Shown here piece by piece: positions 12,201-23,100 of a stretch of DNA of 64,000 bases. The stretch spans positions 132,556,125 to 132,620,124 of the forward strand of contig NC_134276.1 in the NCBI RefSeq assembly GCF_949628215.1. Reading direction: 5' to 3'. The stretch comes from Phalacrocorax aristotelis (lineage: Eukaryota; Chordata; Aves; Suliformes; Phalacrocoracidae). The notes beneath the pieces are model-generated. The model saw only the letters and a program-made list of their open reading frames with translations. It had not been told where the DNA came from and did no database searches. The stretch's first letter is position 1. Each line of letters begins with the position of its first letter. Both the position numbers and the translations under genes were made by a program.

Positions 12201-15200
12201 CTGTAGTAATGGGAACTAGCGTACAGAAGGAACCCAGGAGTCCTCAGTGTTTTAACTTGCAAGTCTATACATATGTATACTATGGAGAAACAATTTTACT
12301 GTATTTCACAAAGGTTTTCTCTCCCACAGCTCCAAGAGAAGATTGCATTTTCCTTTATTTTTTCAACAATTATTTTTATTTCCAAACTTGCACATGGAAA
12401 GTATCAGCCAAAGAGAAGATCCCAAGGAGGGCAGAAGTACTCCTTGGTGGTCTTCAATAAATCTCAGTTTAGCTATCTTGCACCCTAGCTCTGCTCAGAG
12501 GAAGGCGTGCTTGGGATGGAGGCTGGAGGAAGAGGCAGAGATATCACACTCAAATTAAACGTGAAGACAGGAAATCTTCCTGATTACATGTTCCTACATA
12601 TAAACTAATACGGTTTTTGCCTGCAGAGTCTTTTTCATGAGCTGTTACACAGACTATGCGTGTTCATAAAGTTTCTGCTGAGTCACTCCACCTGGTCTTG
12701 GGCATTTTTTTCCAAACTTACAAGTAAACAAGGAGCTATAATTAAAGCCTTGGTTTAGCTTTAATTCTAGTGTTCACTGCCAATTGTGTCCCCTATAAAT
12801 ACATATTTAACAACCTAATTAGCAACCCAGACTGTAAGCAGCTTGAGTAGTGTGGAATTGTGGCTAAGGCCCAAAATAAATGGTGAGATTACAAATAGCA
12901 AGCTACCTAACACTCCCACCCCTCCTCACCATACGCTGATTATATTTTCAAAGTGGAAGAACTGGGACATTAGGTAAGAGAACAAAAAGGCTGATCCGAG
13001 CTCTGGTTTTGTACCCATTTAACTGTATTGATTTAAAAATGTAAACTTTTTAAAAATGCTATAGTTAAAAATGAAACAGTGCCTGGGGCAGATGCACTGA
13101 CTCTGTGCCTTCCTATTATTATTACTTAATTCCAGGAACATAACTAAATCTGTAAAAAAACCCAAACAAACAAGAGGGTCTAGGATGGTTGAAGGGAAAC
13201 TGTTTGAGACAGGATCATAGGCAGATAGTAGTGAGAAGAGCTAGGGACCCTCTCCTATTTTTGTTTTCATCTGGATACTACATTGCATCTTAACTGATCT
13301 TAATCATCTCCCAGAAACACTTATCACTACATCACCCATACGTGCTCCTGCCTCCCAACTAAGACAGACCATCACATTTCCTCCCTTGCACTTGCCCGTT
13401 CTGTCCAGTTCCCACCTTTTCTAAAACACTCACATTCCTTATACTCTGGTTTAAGTATTCCCTCCTAGTTAATCTCTCCCTTTCCCACCACTCACTTGTA
13501 AACTCAAGCCACATCCCTCCAAGCTCAGAAACCCAACCTTAGGGCTCAGAACTCTCCTCCCTCTTAACTGATACCCTTAGGGCTCAGAAACACCCTTATA
13601 CCAAATTCAGAAATACATTTTTTCCTCTCTTGTTGGGAATGCTGAAATAGGGGGAGATCACAAGGGGCAATGAACACAGGAGCAGGCACTGTCACCACAG
13701 TTCACATCCTGCTCTGTGCGCCTCCAGTTTGTAGTCTTTACACTGGACAAACTGGAGTCCTAATTTTGGGCACCAAGGTAGGCTCTCACTAGGGCTCTCA
13801 CCTACACCAGAAGTGCTCCAGTTGCACCAGACAGTACTGCATTCTGCAATACACCAGCCATACTACCTGGCTGTGGCATCAAGGATACAACTCAGCCTCC
13901 ATAACATCCCAGTCATTAACTAACGTAGTAGCATTAACACCTGTATATTCAGGAGAAATCAAGGTTGTCCATTAAGGAGATCCTTAGTTTTGGGTCAACC
14001 CACCAGCTTGCAAACCATTCCTGATTAGAGAGAAAACGCAACTCTTTCTGCAGCAGAAAGATTCTCTACTCTACAGGGAAAAGGCAGAGATCTCTTCTCC
14101 CCCATGTAACCCTCTGAAGGGTTAAAAACACCCCCATCCCCATGCAATGTTATGTTCAAGGTTTAATCCCACTTCCCACCTGTATGTCTTGCCATCCTTG
14201 TGCTGGTCCTCATCATCCTCATTTGACAGCACAAAGGGGTCGCTCATCTCTGGCAGCCCCGACTCCTGTAACCGTTTCTTCTTCCGGCCCCGGGGTGGTT
14301 TGGGGGCAACTCCCCCGCCACCCCCACCACCTTCGGAGAGGGTGGTTGTCCCTTTCTTGGACAGGTCAGGAACGACCTGGGAGCCAGGGGGTAACGCAGA
14401 GACAATCATGGGAGCTGAGATGGGAAAGGTTTGGGCAGAGGAGGCTGTGGTCACCAGGGAACCTGATGGGGAAGTTATCACCAGACCAGGACCTGCAAAG
14501 AAGGAAAGATGGAGGAAGTCAGTTATTACTGCTCTAATTACATCCAACCTCCTCATCGCACAGAACTGAGCTTTATACACCTACTTTTGACTACAGCCCA
14601 AACAAAGGAGTAGCCTACACATTCCCAGTCTCCACTGCCAGAAGTCAAACTTCCATAAAGAGGGTGGATGTATGGCGTGCCTGGAGATTCACAGTGAAAC
14701 CATGCCAAGGCATCATCAGTAAGGCTAGAAATAATCTACAGCCCGAAAAGGATTCTCCAGGACCCTCTGCCCTCTCATCCCCAAGTCTCTTTCATACATT
14801 GCCAAAGTCTTTGGAGTCCCCTACCTGCTGTCATGAGTCCAGCAGACTGCACTGGTACCACGGTGATGTTCTGAGTCACAGGGGCTTGGCTGTGTGGTGT
14901 CAGCTGCTCCGGCTTGGTGTCTGAGTCCATGGAGATACCAGTGGGTAGTGCCACAGAGGTGGGTACTGTCAGCAAGGCAGGGTAGTGGGGGGGAGCCAGG
15001 CTGCAGCCCTTCTCTGTGGGCAATAGCTGCTCCTTCATCTTGTTAATAAACATGGTGTTCTCAATCTAAATAGGTGGGGAGAACAGCTTTTAGAATACCC
15101 TGGCACAGCTTCTCCCAGCAGTTGGCTGAGCAAGAAATGCAACTGAAACACTTGTCATGCATGAACTTCTAACAGGAAGCAAGACCAGCATAATATGTTG

Positions 15201-15283
15201 GAAGACAAAGATCTTACCTGTCCCGAGACGGTGGGCACTGCTGGCCAGAAGTACGGGGAGGAGTTGAAATGAGATTCTTCCAT
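163..15283 (-). CDS. ZNF384: ZNF384 (CIZ/NMP4) C2H2 zinc-finger transcription factor; six coding exons, 3' end outside window
   Basis: Nuclear DNA-binding protein of the ZNF384/NMP4 family, which binds poly(dA:dT)-type sites. Coding exons read right to left: 15218-15283, 14825-15065, 14180-14492, 1892-2116, 1068-1250, 163-241. Joined, they give 1107 nt, exactly 369 codons, with all junctions in phase and GT-AG. The product starts MEESHFNSSPYFWP, has a Gly run and the basic stretch PKPPRGRKKKR (probable nuclear signal), then C2H2 fingers at about residues 208-228, 236-256, 264-284, 297-317, 325-345 and a sixth starting at C353. The human protein is about 577 residues with eight fingers and a Gln/Ala-rich tail, so roughly 200 residues lie left of the window. 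The start is chosen because it matches the family N-terminus and follows a strong pyrimidine tract and acceptor. Confidence 0.96.
1042..1943 (-). repeat. Duplicated zinc-finger exon segments with 78-bp identical cores
   Basis: Positions 1042-1119 and 1866-1943 are identical over 78 bases. The block covers the last 52 bases of ZNF384 exons 5 and 4 and the first 26 bases of the introns that follow (on the minus strand). Outside the block the exons remain similar but differ at many sites. The old duplication of finger pairs is a family feature; the intronic identity suggests later gene conversion. Confidence 0.85.
1068..1250 (-). CDS. ZNF384: ZNF384 coding exon 5 (fingers 4-5), symmetric 183-nt cassette
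   Basis: Acceptor CGGCAG at 1251-1256, then RIHSKLHTAIVKPHK, finger 4 (CPHCSKSFANTSYL...) and finger 5 (CRYCQKAFRQLSHL...). Donor is ACG|GTAAGG. It encodes 61 residues and enters and leaves in the same phase, so skipping removes two fingers without a frameshift. The two known human isoform lengths differ by 61 residues, consistent with skipping of this exon. The correct frame has no long open frame outside the exon. Confidence 0.94.
1892..2116 (-). CDS. ZNF384: ZNF384 coding exon 4 (fingers 1-3)
   Basis: 225 nt. Acceptor CCCAG precedes the split Arg, then finger 1 (CRMC...HSKSH), finger 2 (CPHCSKSFANSSYL...) and most of finger 3 (CSYCQKAFRQLSHL...). Donor is ACG|GTAAGG. The third finger is completed by the first bases of the next exon, which supply the Arg-Ile-His. 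The length is a multiple of three. It is a paralogue of exon 5, and its 5' splice site flank is identical to that of exon 5. Confidence 0.95.
9205..9300 (+). pseudogene. Relic of a tandem C2H2 zinc-finger gene, antisense in ZNF384 intron
   Basis: In the frame through 9253 the plus strand reads LIRHQRIHTGES, the canonical finger end plus linker of Kruppel-type multi-finger genes. It is preceded by GGGAAAGGCTAGTAAGCTC, resembling the GKSFS part of a finger with an indel, and followed by TTCATTAGTTCCGCTGCTCAC, resembling a second finger core after loss of the first cysteine region. Stops and indels break it, so it is not functional. It is unrelated to the ZNF384 exons, which use different linkers and lie on the other strand. 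Confidence 0.55.
11400..11500 (+). mobile_element. Possible L2-like LINE reverse-transcriptase relic
   Basis: Plus-strand frame gives LTMNPDKTEVSLLI, resembling the LNPDKTE motif downstream of the catalytic residues in L2/jockey-type reverse transcriptases. No longer alignment is visible by eye and the surrounding sequence is heavily decayed, so the limits are approximate. Confidence 0.4.
14180..14492 (-). CDS. ZNF384: ZNF384 coding exon 3 (residues 103-207)
   Basis: Acceptor TTTGCAG precedes GPGLVITSPSGSLV; the exon ends DGKTYR at donor CAG|GTGGGA. It carries a run of seven glycines followed by APKPPRGRKKKR, a basic segment that probably acts as nuclear signal or minor-groove contact, then an acidic EDDEDQ patch leading into the fingers. 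Length is 313 nt, leaving two bases of the Arg codon split with exon 4. Confidence 0.93.
14825..15065 (-). CDS. ZNF384: ZNF384 coding exon 2 (residues 23-103)
   Basis: Starts after acceptor TTTAG with IENTMFINKMKEQLLP and continues through a Pro/Ser/Thr-rich segment containing QNITVVPVQSAGLMTAG. The donor is CAG|GTAGGG. It is 241 nt and leaves one base of the glycine codon completed by the next exon. This is the non-finger regulatory region of the protein and closely follows the human sequence as I recall it. Confidence 0.92.
15218..15283 (-). CDS. ZNF384: ZNF384 coding exon 1 (residues 1-22)
   Basis: Encodes the conserved N-terminus ending TVSGQ, followed on the minus strand by donor CAG|GTAAGA. 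The exon probably begins at 15284-15288: a long C/T tract (about 15291-15335) precedes two possible acceptors, CAG and TAG, just before the ATG. The 22 codons end in phase 0. Confidence 0.92.
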
Positions 15284-15288
15284 CCTAG

Positions 15289-18200
15289 CTGGGCACAGGG
15301 GGGAAGAGGAAGGGGGAAGGAAAGAGAAATGGAGGAGAAGGCAGACAGACACACACACACACACACAAAAAGAACATTAAACCCAAAGAGACTCCAACAT
15401 GGAACCGACTCAGTCTAATGCTGTGTCAGTTCCTTAATCTTCCCTTTCTTACTTGAGCAACTTGTCCCCACTTTTGGGCTATCTGCCCTTATCCAAAAAT
15501 TATTTTCAGGGGAAAAGGGTGTCTGCTATTCCCACAGGCTTGGGTCCATCTCAAACGCCTCTTGCCCAATAGTCCTCCATGCCAGGACTGACTGACTGAC
15601 TGACTACAAACCCAGAACACCTCCAAAATTCCCCAATTATCATCCACCCAAGTGCATGGCATAAATGATGAAGTCTGTGCACCTGCAACCAGACAAATAC
15701 AGCTGAAAACCATTTTTTACTGTCGCAGACAGTCTGACCCCACAGGTAGTGAAAATTTTGGACCCTGCCTGTCCCTCCGCCCCAGCTCAACAGTAAAGAC
15801 CCAGATGCAGCAAGGCAAGGGGACATTAGCATTGTGTTACACAGGAAGAAAGACAGGCAGAAAGAGGGAAATAGACTAGCCCAAGATAAGACAGCCACAG
15901 CAGACCAAGAAGTCAAACTTAGAGCTCCTAACTTCCTGCTGCCCACTGACCTGATTGCCCCAGTCCCACTCTCAGAAGAAACCCAGAAACATTACTCAAT
16001 ATTCCTGACAGACAAGACCCTCCTCTCTCATCCAATGAGACTAGGCAGCGGGAAAACAACCTGACTACCCTGCTCCTGAGATACCCTATTTCCAAGTGAT
16101 ACCATGTCACGACGCTCTATTGCCCATTTCACTCCAGTCTTTGGGACAAGATTCAGTAGGATTTTGTCCCCAGTCAAGTGCCCACTGCTCCATTTCAAGT
16201 CTCCATGCAGAGGACCAGTTCGACACCAAAAGATAGCCCTCCAAAGACAGAGGCATAATCTCTTTAGCAGCACCTGGCTGAAGAAGCTCTTTCCATTCTA
16301 ATCCTTACATTCCTCTGTGTAATACCATTAGCAGACGAAGTTTGTTACACTTGTGAAAACGCTATTCAAAACTAAAGAAATTAACAAAAGAATATATCCT
16401 GAAGCAGAAGAGGCACCCATTCCTGAACAAATATGGCAAAACTGGTAGGTAAAACACATGTGGTAAAAACTATGCTCAGAGAACATCTGGCAGAGCAAGC
16501 TGCTTAGAGAAAGCAAGCACTGGTAGGTTTCTTATGCAGCTACCTGCAGATTGTCCTGTCCTATTTCTGTTATGATGTGGCAGTAGTCTAATGAGTAAAT
16601 ATTGTTTCTGAATGGCCTACCTCAAACATCAGATAAGCTGAGGAGCATGCCCTGAGTAGCATGAAACACTTACTTTCCAGAAGTATATTAGGGCAGAATA
16701 AATACATGTGGAATTGCTGCGTGTGAGCCAAAATGCAAAGGTAATTTTCCTCTATGTAGAGAAGCAGTATTTAAATGAACCAAATTACCTGATAATTTTG
16801 TTTTTATGAATTGCTCACACAACAGCAAAGCCAAGTATTCCAGCCTCACTCACTCACTACAAATCAACCAATAAACACACTTAAGGATGAATTATTTACT
16901 TTGCAACGGTGGCATGCAGTCAGACTGCCAGCTGCCTGACTGAATTACTCTGGATTTACATTGCTGTGATTCAATCAGAATCTGATGGGGCAAGACTCTT
17001 ACCTTCCTTCCTCTGCTTTCTTTTCTGAGCCAAATTAATTATTAAGTGCACTGCCCACAGCAAGGCCCTCTGTATGTAATGCTTAATTACATGACTTTTT
17101 TTTCTTCCACAGGATGGACGCACGTGAAGAGATAATGCATTCTTGGCAATTGAGCACCACCTGAATCAAGAGGGGGTTTTTGTTTGGAATGTCATGTTCG
17201 GGTTTTTTGGGCTTTTGCTTGTTTGTTTGTTTTTGTTTTTAAAGTAAGCAAGCCCTTATTTGCTCAGCTTCCACATCAAAATAATCAAAGCGAACCTGAT
17301 TCTGTAAAAACATAAAGTCTCATAGTAATCAGATGCATTTTCCAAATAAACTTTGTAGTTGCCCAAGACTCCCCTGGATTCAACTGCAAACTTCAGGAGT
17401 TAAATAGAAAGGTGCCAATTTAAACAAAAATCTCACAACAGCTTTCTTATTTAAAGAGTACAAGGTATGAAAGACAACTCCATTTCCAGATTTTAAAATG
17501 CAGCCTAGCACAGGCGAGGGCACTCAGTGGCTGCCAGTCTCCATCTAGTCCCCTACCAGAACTCCACATAGCACTTAACTTTTGTTTGCTCAGTTTACAA
17601 AGTGTGCAAGTCAAAATAAGGCTCCTACTGACTTTTAAAAGATGACTACCCTGTTTTCATTAAACCCTCTTAGAATCCACCTCCCCATACAAGAATCTTC
17701 ATGCTTGAGTGGATATCAGGCCTCAAAACTTTTGGCTTGGAAGGCTGAAGTGCAATGAAGTTATAAGAATGTGGAGAAAAAGGAGAAACGGTATAAGAAT
17801 TGAAGCTTTCATGCAATCTCACTAGCAAGCCAGTCTTCCAAAGGGAGAAAACAAAGATAAGATTCCTCCACCAAACTACTGCCCTGACATCCCCAGCTGT
17901 CCCTCCCCTACCCCGCTTTTAGGCTGAAGGACATTTTGAAAACATGCACCCCTGTTCACAGCCCCCACTTGAACGCTGCTCACACTTACTTTACCAGAAC
18001 TCTGCACGTAACCCTTCCAATTGCTCTATAACTACCAGACATGGGCTGGAGCTTCAACCCTGTACCACAGCACGTTCCCAATGCAGTGCCTTCATCATCC
18101 CAGCTTCCACAAACAGGCCAGAGATGGGACCTTCTTCCTATTCACCAGACTAGTATCAGACAGATGTCAACGTACCCTCCTGATACAAACCAAAAACACC

Positions 18201-18830
18201 TTCTATGTACAGACCACAAAGGTACATACACCAAATAAACAACTGAGTGCACCAGAGAACTCACAAGGGACAAGGAATCTGGAGTTTAGATCTCAGAGTA
18301 TGTCACAGAATCACATACTTAACGTGCAGGACTTATACTTCTTTGCTGGTCATCACTTTAATCATAAACACACAGATAAAAGCATGCGCAAGTATACCGT
18401 GAGGTAGAGTCTGTGTTTCTGGAAGGCATAATCAAGGTTGGATATGCAGGTATTTAGAGGTTAACTTTTAATATGGGTTTCTTTATTCTCCAGATACCTA
18501 GCTTTTATTTTCTATTCGGTGTAGAGTTTTCACCTGACAAAAGGCCCCGGGTACGGCACTCAGGAATGATTTACAACATTGTTTTACATCTGCCCAAGAT
18601 CTTTGTTCAGTAACAAGGAGTTTTTAGGCTTAATTGCTACAAAATACTAAGGATGCTGAAGGCCAAATGCAAAAATGCCTCCACCAAGCCCATAAGCACC
18701 ACAAAGTTAAAGCACCACTACATCTTTAGAACAAGCACATCTGGATGCACATCAGGAATACCCCAAACACACTGAACAAAGTCCCGAATCTCAAACCCGC
18801 ACACCAGAGCTAGAACAACTTTGGTGCCGC
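15289..18830 (-). other. ZNF384 5' intron
   Basis: Non-coding stretch between the acceptor before the start codon and the CpG island. It contains a CA run ((AC)n, about 15348-15366), a GACT run (about 15586-15603) and AT-rich unique-looking sequence. No conserved open frame is seen. Confidence 0.6.
15348..15366. repeat. (AC)n microsatellite
   Basis: About nine AC dinucleotides within the 5' intron of ZNF384, just upstream of the pyrimidine tract of its coding exon 1 (minus strand). Confidence 0.9.
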
Positions 18831-18839
18831 TCGCAGGCA

Positions 18840-20100
18840 CATGCATAGCCTCCACCCCGACTTAGCGAGCCTCTGCAGGAACAGGTGCCTGGCAGGGGAC
18901 GTACCCCGCGCCTTAGCTCCCTCCAGGCAGTCAATCCCCTCTCCCACACCCCGGAACACGAGTGACTTCAAGCGCCCAACGCGGGGACCTGCGGCCCATC
19001 GCCACCCCCGTCCCTCTCCTCTCCTCCCCTCCCCCCCATCCCCAGGTGGGGCCGGAGGGAGCCCCCGGGGCGAGGGTCACTCACGCAGCTCCGGGAGCTC
19101 CTTACCCCTCTCACTCTCCCTCCTCTTGCATTTCTCCTCCTTCCAGGGCCGTCTCTGCAAACAAACCGCCAGGGTTACAGGGGCGCCCGGGGTCCCGCAT
19201 GACAGCGGGCGGCGCAACGCGGGGCCCCTGGACCCGCCAGCCACGTCCAGCCCCCGGGGGAGCGGCCATGGGCGGGGGAGGGCGCTCCCCGCGGGGACCG
19301 GCCGGGATCGGGAGGGGGGCCCGGACCCACCTCCCCCCGCGGGGCCCCGCGCGCACACGGCGGCGGCGGCGGCAGAAGACGGGGCGCGCCGCCCGGTCGC
19401 CCCCCGCGGCGTGGAGCGGGGCGGGGCGGGCGAGGCGGGGCCGGCACGGAGCGCGGCTCCCTCGCGGCGGAGACCCCGAACGCGTTCTGCACCCGACACC
19501 GGGACGGAGGGACGGACGGACGGACGGGAGAGAGGGCGGGCGGGCGAACAGACAGACAGCCCTCCTCCGTTTCCGCTTCCGGATCGCTTCGGTGCCGGAA
19601 GTCCAGCTCCCCCGGGTCCCCCCGCACCCGCACCCGCCACCCGGCAGATTACCGGGCACCACCCCCCAGCGGCGACCCCGACCCTGGCTCCGGCGGCGGC
19701 AGCGGCCTCCTCACCGGAAAGACGAGCGGCCAGTCGCTTCCGGATCAGGGGGCGGAGCGCGCCTCAGCTCTTCCGGGGCGCTGACCGGAGCGGAATAGCG
19801 TCATCGGCGGCTTCGCTTGAAAAAGAGGCGGAGCGGTGGTGACCGCCGGCCCGCGGCAGGTTTCCCCTTAGTGGGGTTGTTAACGAGCGGCCGGGCCGGA
19901 AGCGGGAGCCGGGTGGCAACGGGGGGGGCAGAGGCGGGCGCGCGCTTACCGGAAGTGCGGGGCGCCGGCGCGCGGGGAACCCGGGCTGGAGGAAGGGCGG
20001 AAGTGGCTGTGCCGGTGGGGGCGGGCGCGCGGCGTCCCCGAGCCCGACCGCGAGACCGCTTCCGGCCGAGGCGGCCTTCCCGGCGTGACGTGCGCCGTGT
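18840..20100 (-). promoter_or_regulatory. CpG-island promoter of ZNF384 with ETS-site cluster
   Basis: GC- and CpG-rich block between AT-rich flanks, immediately 5' of ZNF384 on its strand. No TATA box is evident. At least nine CCGGAA/CTTCCGG or GCGGAAG cores lie between 19574 and 20065, for example at 19595, 19714, 19737, 19770, 19896, 19949 and 20059, the GABPA/ETS signature of housekeeping promoters. Minus-strand 5' splice-site candidates for a non-coding first exon are CCG|GTAAGC (exon edge 19950), CGG|GTAATC-like near 19652 and GGG|GTAAGG near 19105. Which is used cannot be told from sequence. Confidence 0.75.
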
Positions 20101-20115
20101 GTGCACAAGCTGTCT

Positions 20116-20147
20116 TCATGAATATTCATGAGAGTTCATGAATAATT
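20116..20147. promoter_or_regulatory. Perfect 16-bp palindrome and third half-site, POU/octamer-like
   Basis: TCATGAATATTCATGA (20116-20131) equals its own reverse complement. TTCATGAAT recurs three bases further on (20135-20143). This AT-rich patch sits at the upstream edge of the GC-rich ZNF384 CpG island. The palindrome resembles dimeric POU-homeodomain sites, but factor identity is an inference. Confidence 0.5.
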
Positions 20148-20149
20148 CG

Positions 20150-23100
20150 GACGGCCGCCTCCTTTACGGTCCCGGCCTCGGCCCGCGCCCACCGGCGTGA
20201 GGGCCTGCCCCCAGCAGGGCTTCCCACCCCACTGAAGCCGCCCTGTTGGCTGCTTCCGTGCCGAGCTGGCGGGAGGGCTCCGGCTTCGGCTCGGCTCGGC
20301 TTCCCTCCCCTCCCTTCCGCTAGCCGGGCGGCTCGGCTGGCACCGTGTCCGTCGGTCCGTTAGGAGGGAGCCGCTGGGTCAGCCGGGGCAGCTGGGCTGT
20401 TCCAGATGAGTTGACCCAAAGGCTCGCCGCCGCCACCACCACCTGGGACGGTCCCTGCCGGCCCCCGAGCGTGTGCTGGCTCCAGCCCTTCCCTGGCCGA
20501 AGGCTGAACGCCTTGGTCACGCTAACCCAACAGAAAGGAACCGGAGCAAGCTCGTGTTCTGCCAGTTGACAAACTGGACCGCCTCGGTCCCGTAAGTGCT
20601 GTAGGGAACAGGAGGGCAAGGCCAGGCGTGGAGGGGAGCCAGGTAACCCTCCTTCCACATGCAAGCTGGTGGCTTGTATAACTACACCCAAATACTTTTT
20701 TTTAAATTTTATTTGTAACTATTCACAACTTGACCCTAGAGGGGTCTGCAACTTGCCTTCATTCTCACTGAGAATTGAATCTCACAGATTCAGCCCACCC
20801 AGGTTTTGGCTGGCAGTTCCCCACCATCTCCTGTGTGCTGGTACTGCCAGGTACGTTGCTGCGCAGCGTGGGGTGACTGCGCTTGGAGCAGCAGTCAGTC
20901 CCTTGAGCCTTGGGCATGGTGCAGGAGAAGGCACGAGGATGTTCCTGGAGAAGATGACACAGGCACTCCACAAGATCACTAAGCCAGGCTGGCGCATCAC
21001 CCTCACGCCAAATTGGAGTCACCCCACGAGGTCACCCAGCCAAGCTGGCTGATGCAGCTCTGCTCTTAGACTCTTAAAATTTTGGTGGAAAGAAACTTTT
21101 AGATATTGTCTAACTTCATTCCACTGCTTCTAGCGGGGCTAACTTTGGCACTGGGCCCACCTCCCAAGTCAGGTTAGGTTGCCTTCCTCACCTGTGGAGT
21201 TGCTCACCGGGCACTTGGCTGAGCTGTTTCAGTGCCCTGACTTGGGAGAATTTCTTTTCTTTTTTTTTTTTTTTTTTTTTAATTGTTGCATGAGTTTTTT
21301 TGCCAGCTTGGTGTGCTGGAACAGCTTTTTCAGAGCCAGCATGAGTAAGAGGGTGGGACCAGGGAGAGCACGACTATAGCAGCGAGTGGTTAGATTGGCT
21401 CAGGCGATCATAAAACTGCAACATCCGGAGCAGTGGGCAAAGGGAAATCTCCTGGCGGCTAAGAGGCAGGCAGCTGGAGCTGCAGAGCCTGCCTGTCCCC
21501 AAAAGGTGCTGAGGTATTGGTCATCCCAGGCAGCACAAAACTTCCTCCTGGGAGGAGCCAGGATTAGCTCTGTGCTCTTCAGCAGAAGTCACATGAAGGC
21601 AATTGTTGACTTATTTAAATAAAAGGATTTGGCAGCCTAATCAGTTTGGAAATTAATTTCCTTGTTAATTTGGGGGTTTTGACTTGCTCATGAATATTCA
21701 CAAATGCTCATCTCTTCCCACCCCCCCCCATAATTTATTTTTGTGATTGTCAGATCACCTCTGAAGGTGACATTTCTCTCCTCATTCTGCAACACAGCAA
21801 ATGTATTCAGTCTTGTGCCTTGGAAGAGGAACTCTGGCCTGGCACTGATATCTGTCACCTTTTCTTTGCCCCAGAGTCCCCTGTAGCCTCTTGGCTCTTC
21901 TCCTTCCTCTCTCCATGCTGCCTAGAAAGGAATAAGACTGAGAGTCTCCTCCAAGAAGAGGGCTGGCCGAGGCTTGGTAACTGGGAGAGCTTCTCAAAAT
22001 GCCCTATACCAGACAAGGAAAGTTGTAATTGCCAGCTGAGGAGTGTGACAAAGTGGTTAATTTTTTCTTACCGTGCCTAGAGTTTTCTGCTCCCCCTCCC
22101 ACCCCGCACTGCCAAGCACCCTTCAGTAGCACGTGAGGCAGCGTGACTAACATCTGTCACAGACACTTGATTTCTCTTATCTCCATTCCTTAGGAGAGGC
22201 AAAATCAGAGAAATACGGGTGTGTGTCTCTCGAGAGTACAGCTGATCTCTTCACTCTCTTTCCCAGCTCTCTGTTGCCCCTTTTACTCATCCCACCTGCC
22301 CTTGTTCCTTCTCTGCACCTAGGAGGAGCATCCTGGCCACCACCACAGGTTTCTCCCCAGTGAGGTGTGCCTGTATCCCACATGTACGTGCTTAGGGCTT
22401 CTGGCATTTCATAACATCTAGCAGCTGCGCTCGGCTGAGGACTGCGGCAGTTAAAAGCCCATGTATAATCACTGATGCTGGAGACAGGAGGAGCAGTGCG
22501 GGCAGCAAGGGCGAGCTTTGCCAAGAGCTGGACCTTGGGCAAATAGCATGATGCATGTAGTGGAGAACCCCAGGCCTAGTGGCTGCTTCCAGACCAGCTC
22601 ATTTCTTTAGAGAACTCAGCTTTGGTACAGTCTCCGTCTATACATCTATACAACTTCTTGTCATTCAATGTGTGCTGTCTCAGGGCTTGGAGCTGTGGAG
22701 GGGTGGCCATGCTGCACCAGCTGTAGGGTTCGCCCAGAGGCCCTGCCAGCCCGGGCTGGTAGCCGGAAAGGAGGTTTACAATTGTGTGGTAAGAAAATAA
22801 GCCAGCAGCAATGTAAAAGCCATTGCAGGAGGTAACTGAGCCCTGGAGGGGGTAGTAGGTGGAGGTTAGTGGAGCCTCCCTCCTGGGAGCACAAGCATGC
22901 AAGTAGCACAGCCGGGTGCCCACCTCCCACTGAGGGCACCAGCTCCTGGCAAGCTCAGAAAAGAAAATGTGTGGAGAAAGTCAGCTGAGTCCAAAGTTAC
23001 CATGGCAGTTGCTCTCTCAGAACCTTTGTAACAAGCTCTTCTACACAGCTTTGACCCAGGGAGGGTGGCAAACACATACCTCCATGCTGGCTGCCTGCTC

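Larger units (their letters stand above)
2117..14179 (-). other. ZNF384 intron 3 (12 kb, AT-rich)
   Basis: Bounded by donor at 14178-14179 and acceptor at 2117-2118 (minus strand). It is AT-rich with many homopolymer runs. Recognisable contents are a decayed zinc-finger gene fragment at about 9205-9300 and a possible L2-like reverse-transcriptase relic near 11400-11500. Only short chance open frames are seen elsewhere. A C/T-rich stretch lies at about 9600-9960. Confidence 0.85.

Noticed and set aside
18841-19842. 333-codon and overlapping open frames on both strands in the ZNF384 CpG island
   Set aside because: All frames are open at once because GC-rich sequence lacks stop codons; residues are Arg/Pro/Ala/Gly-rich with no domain.
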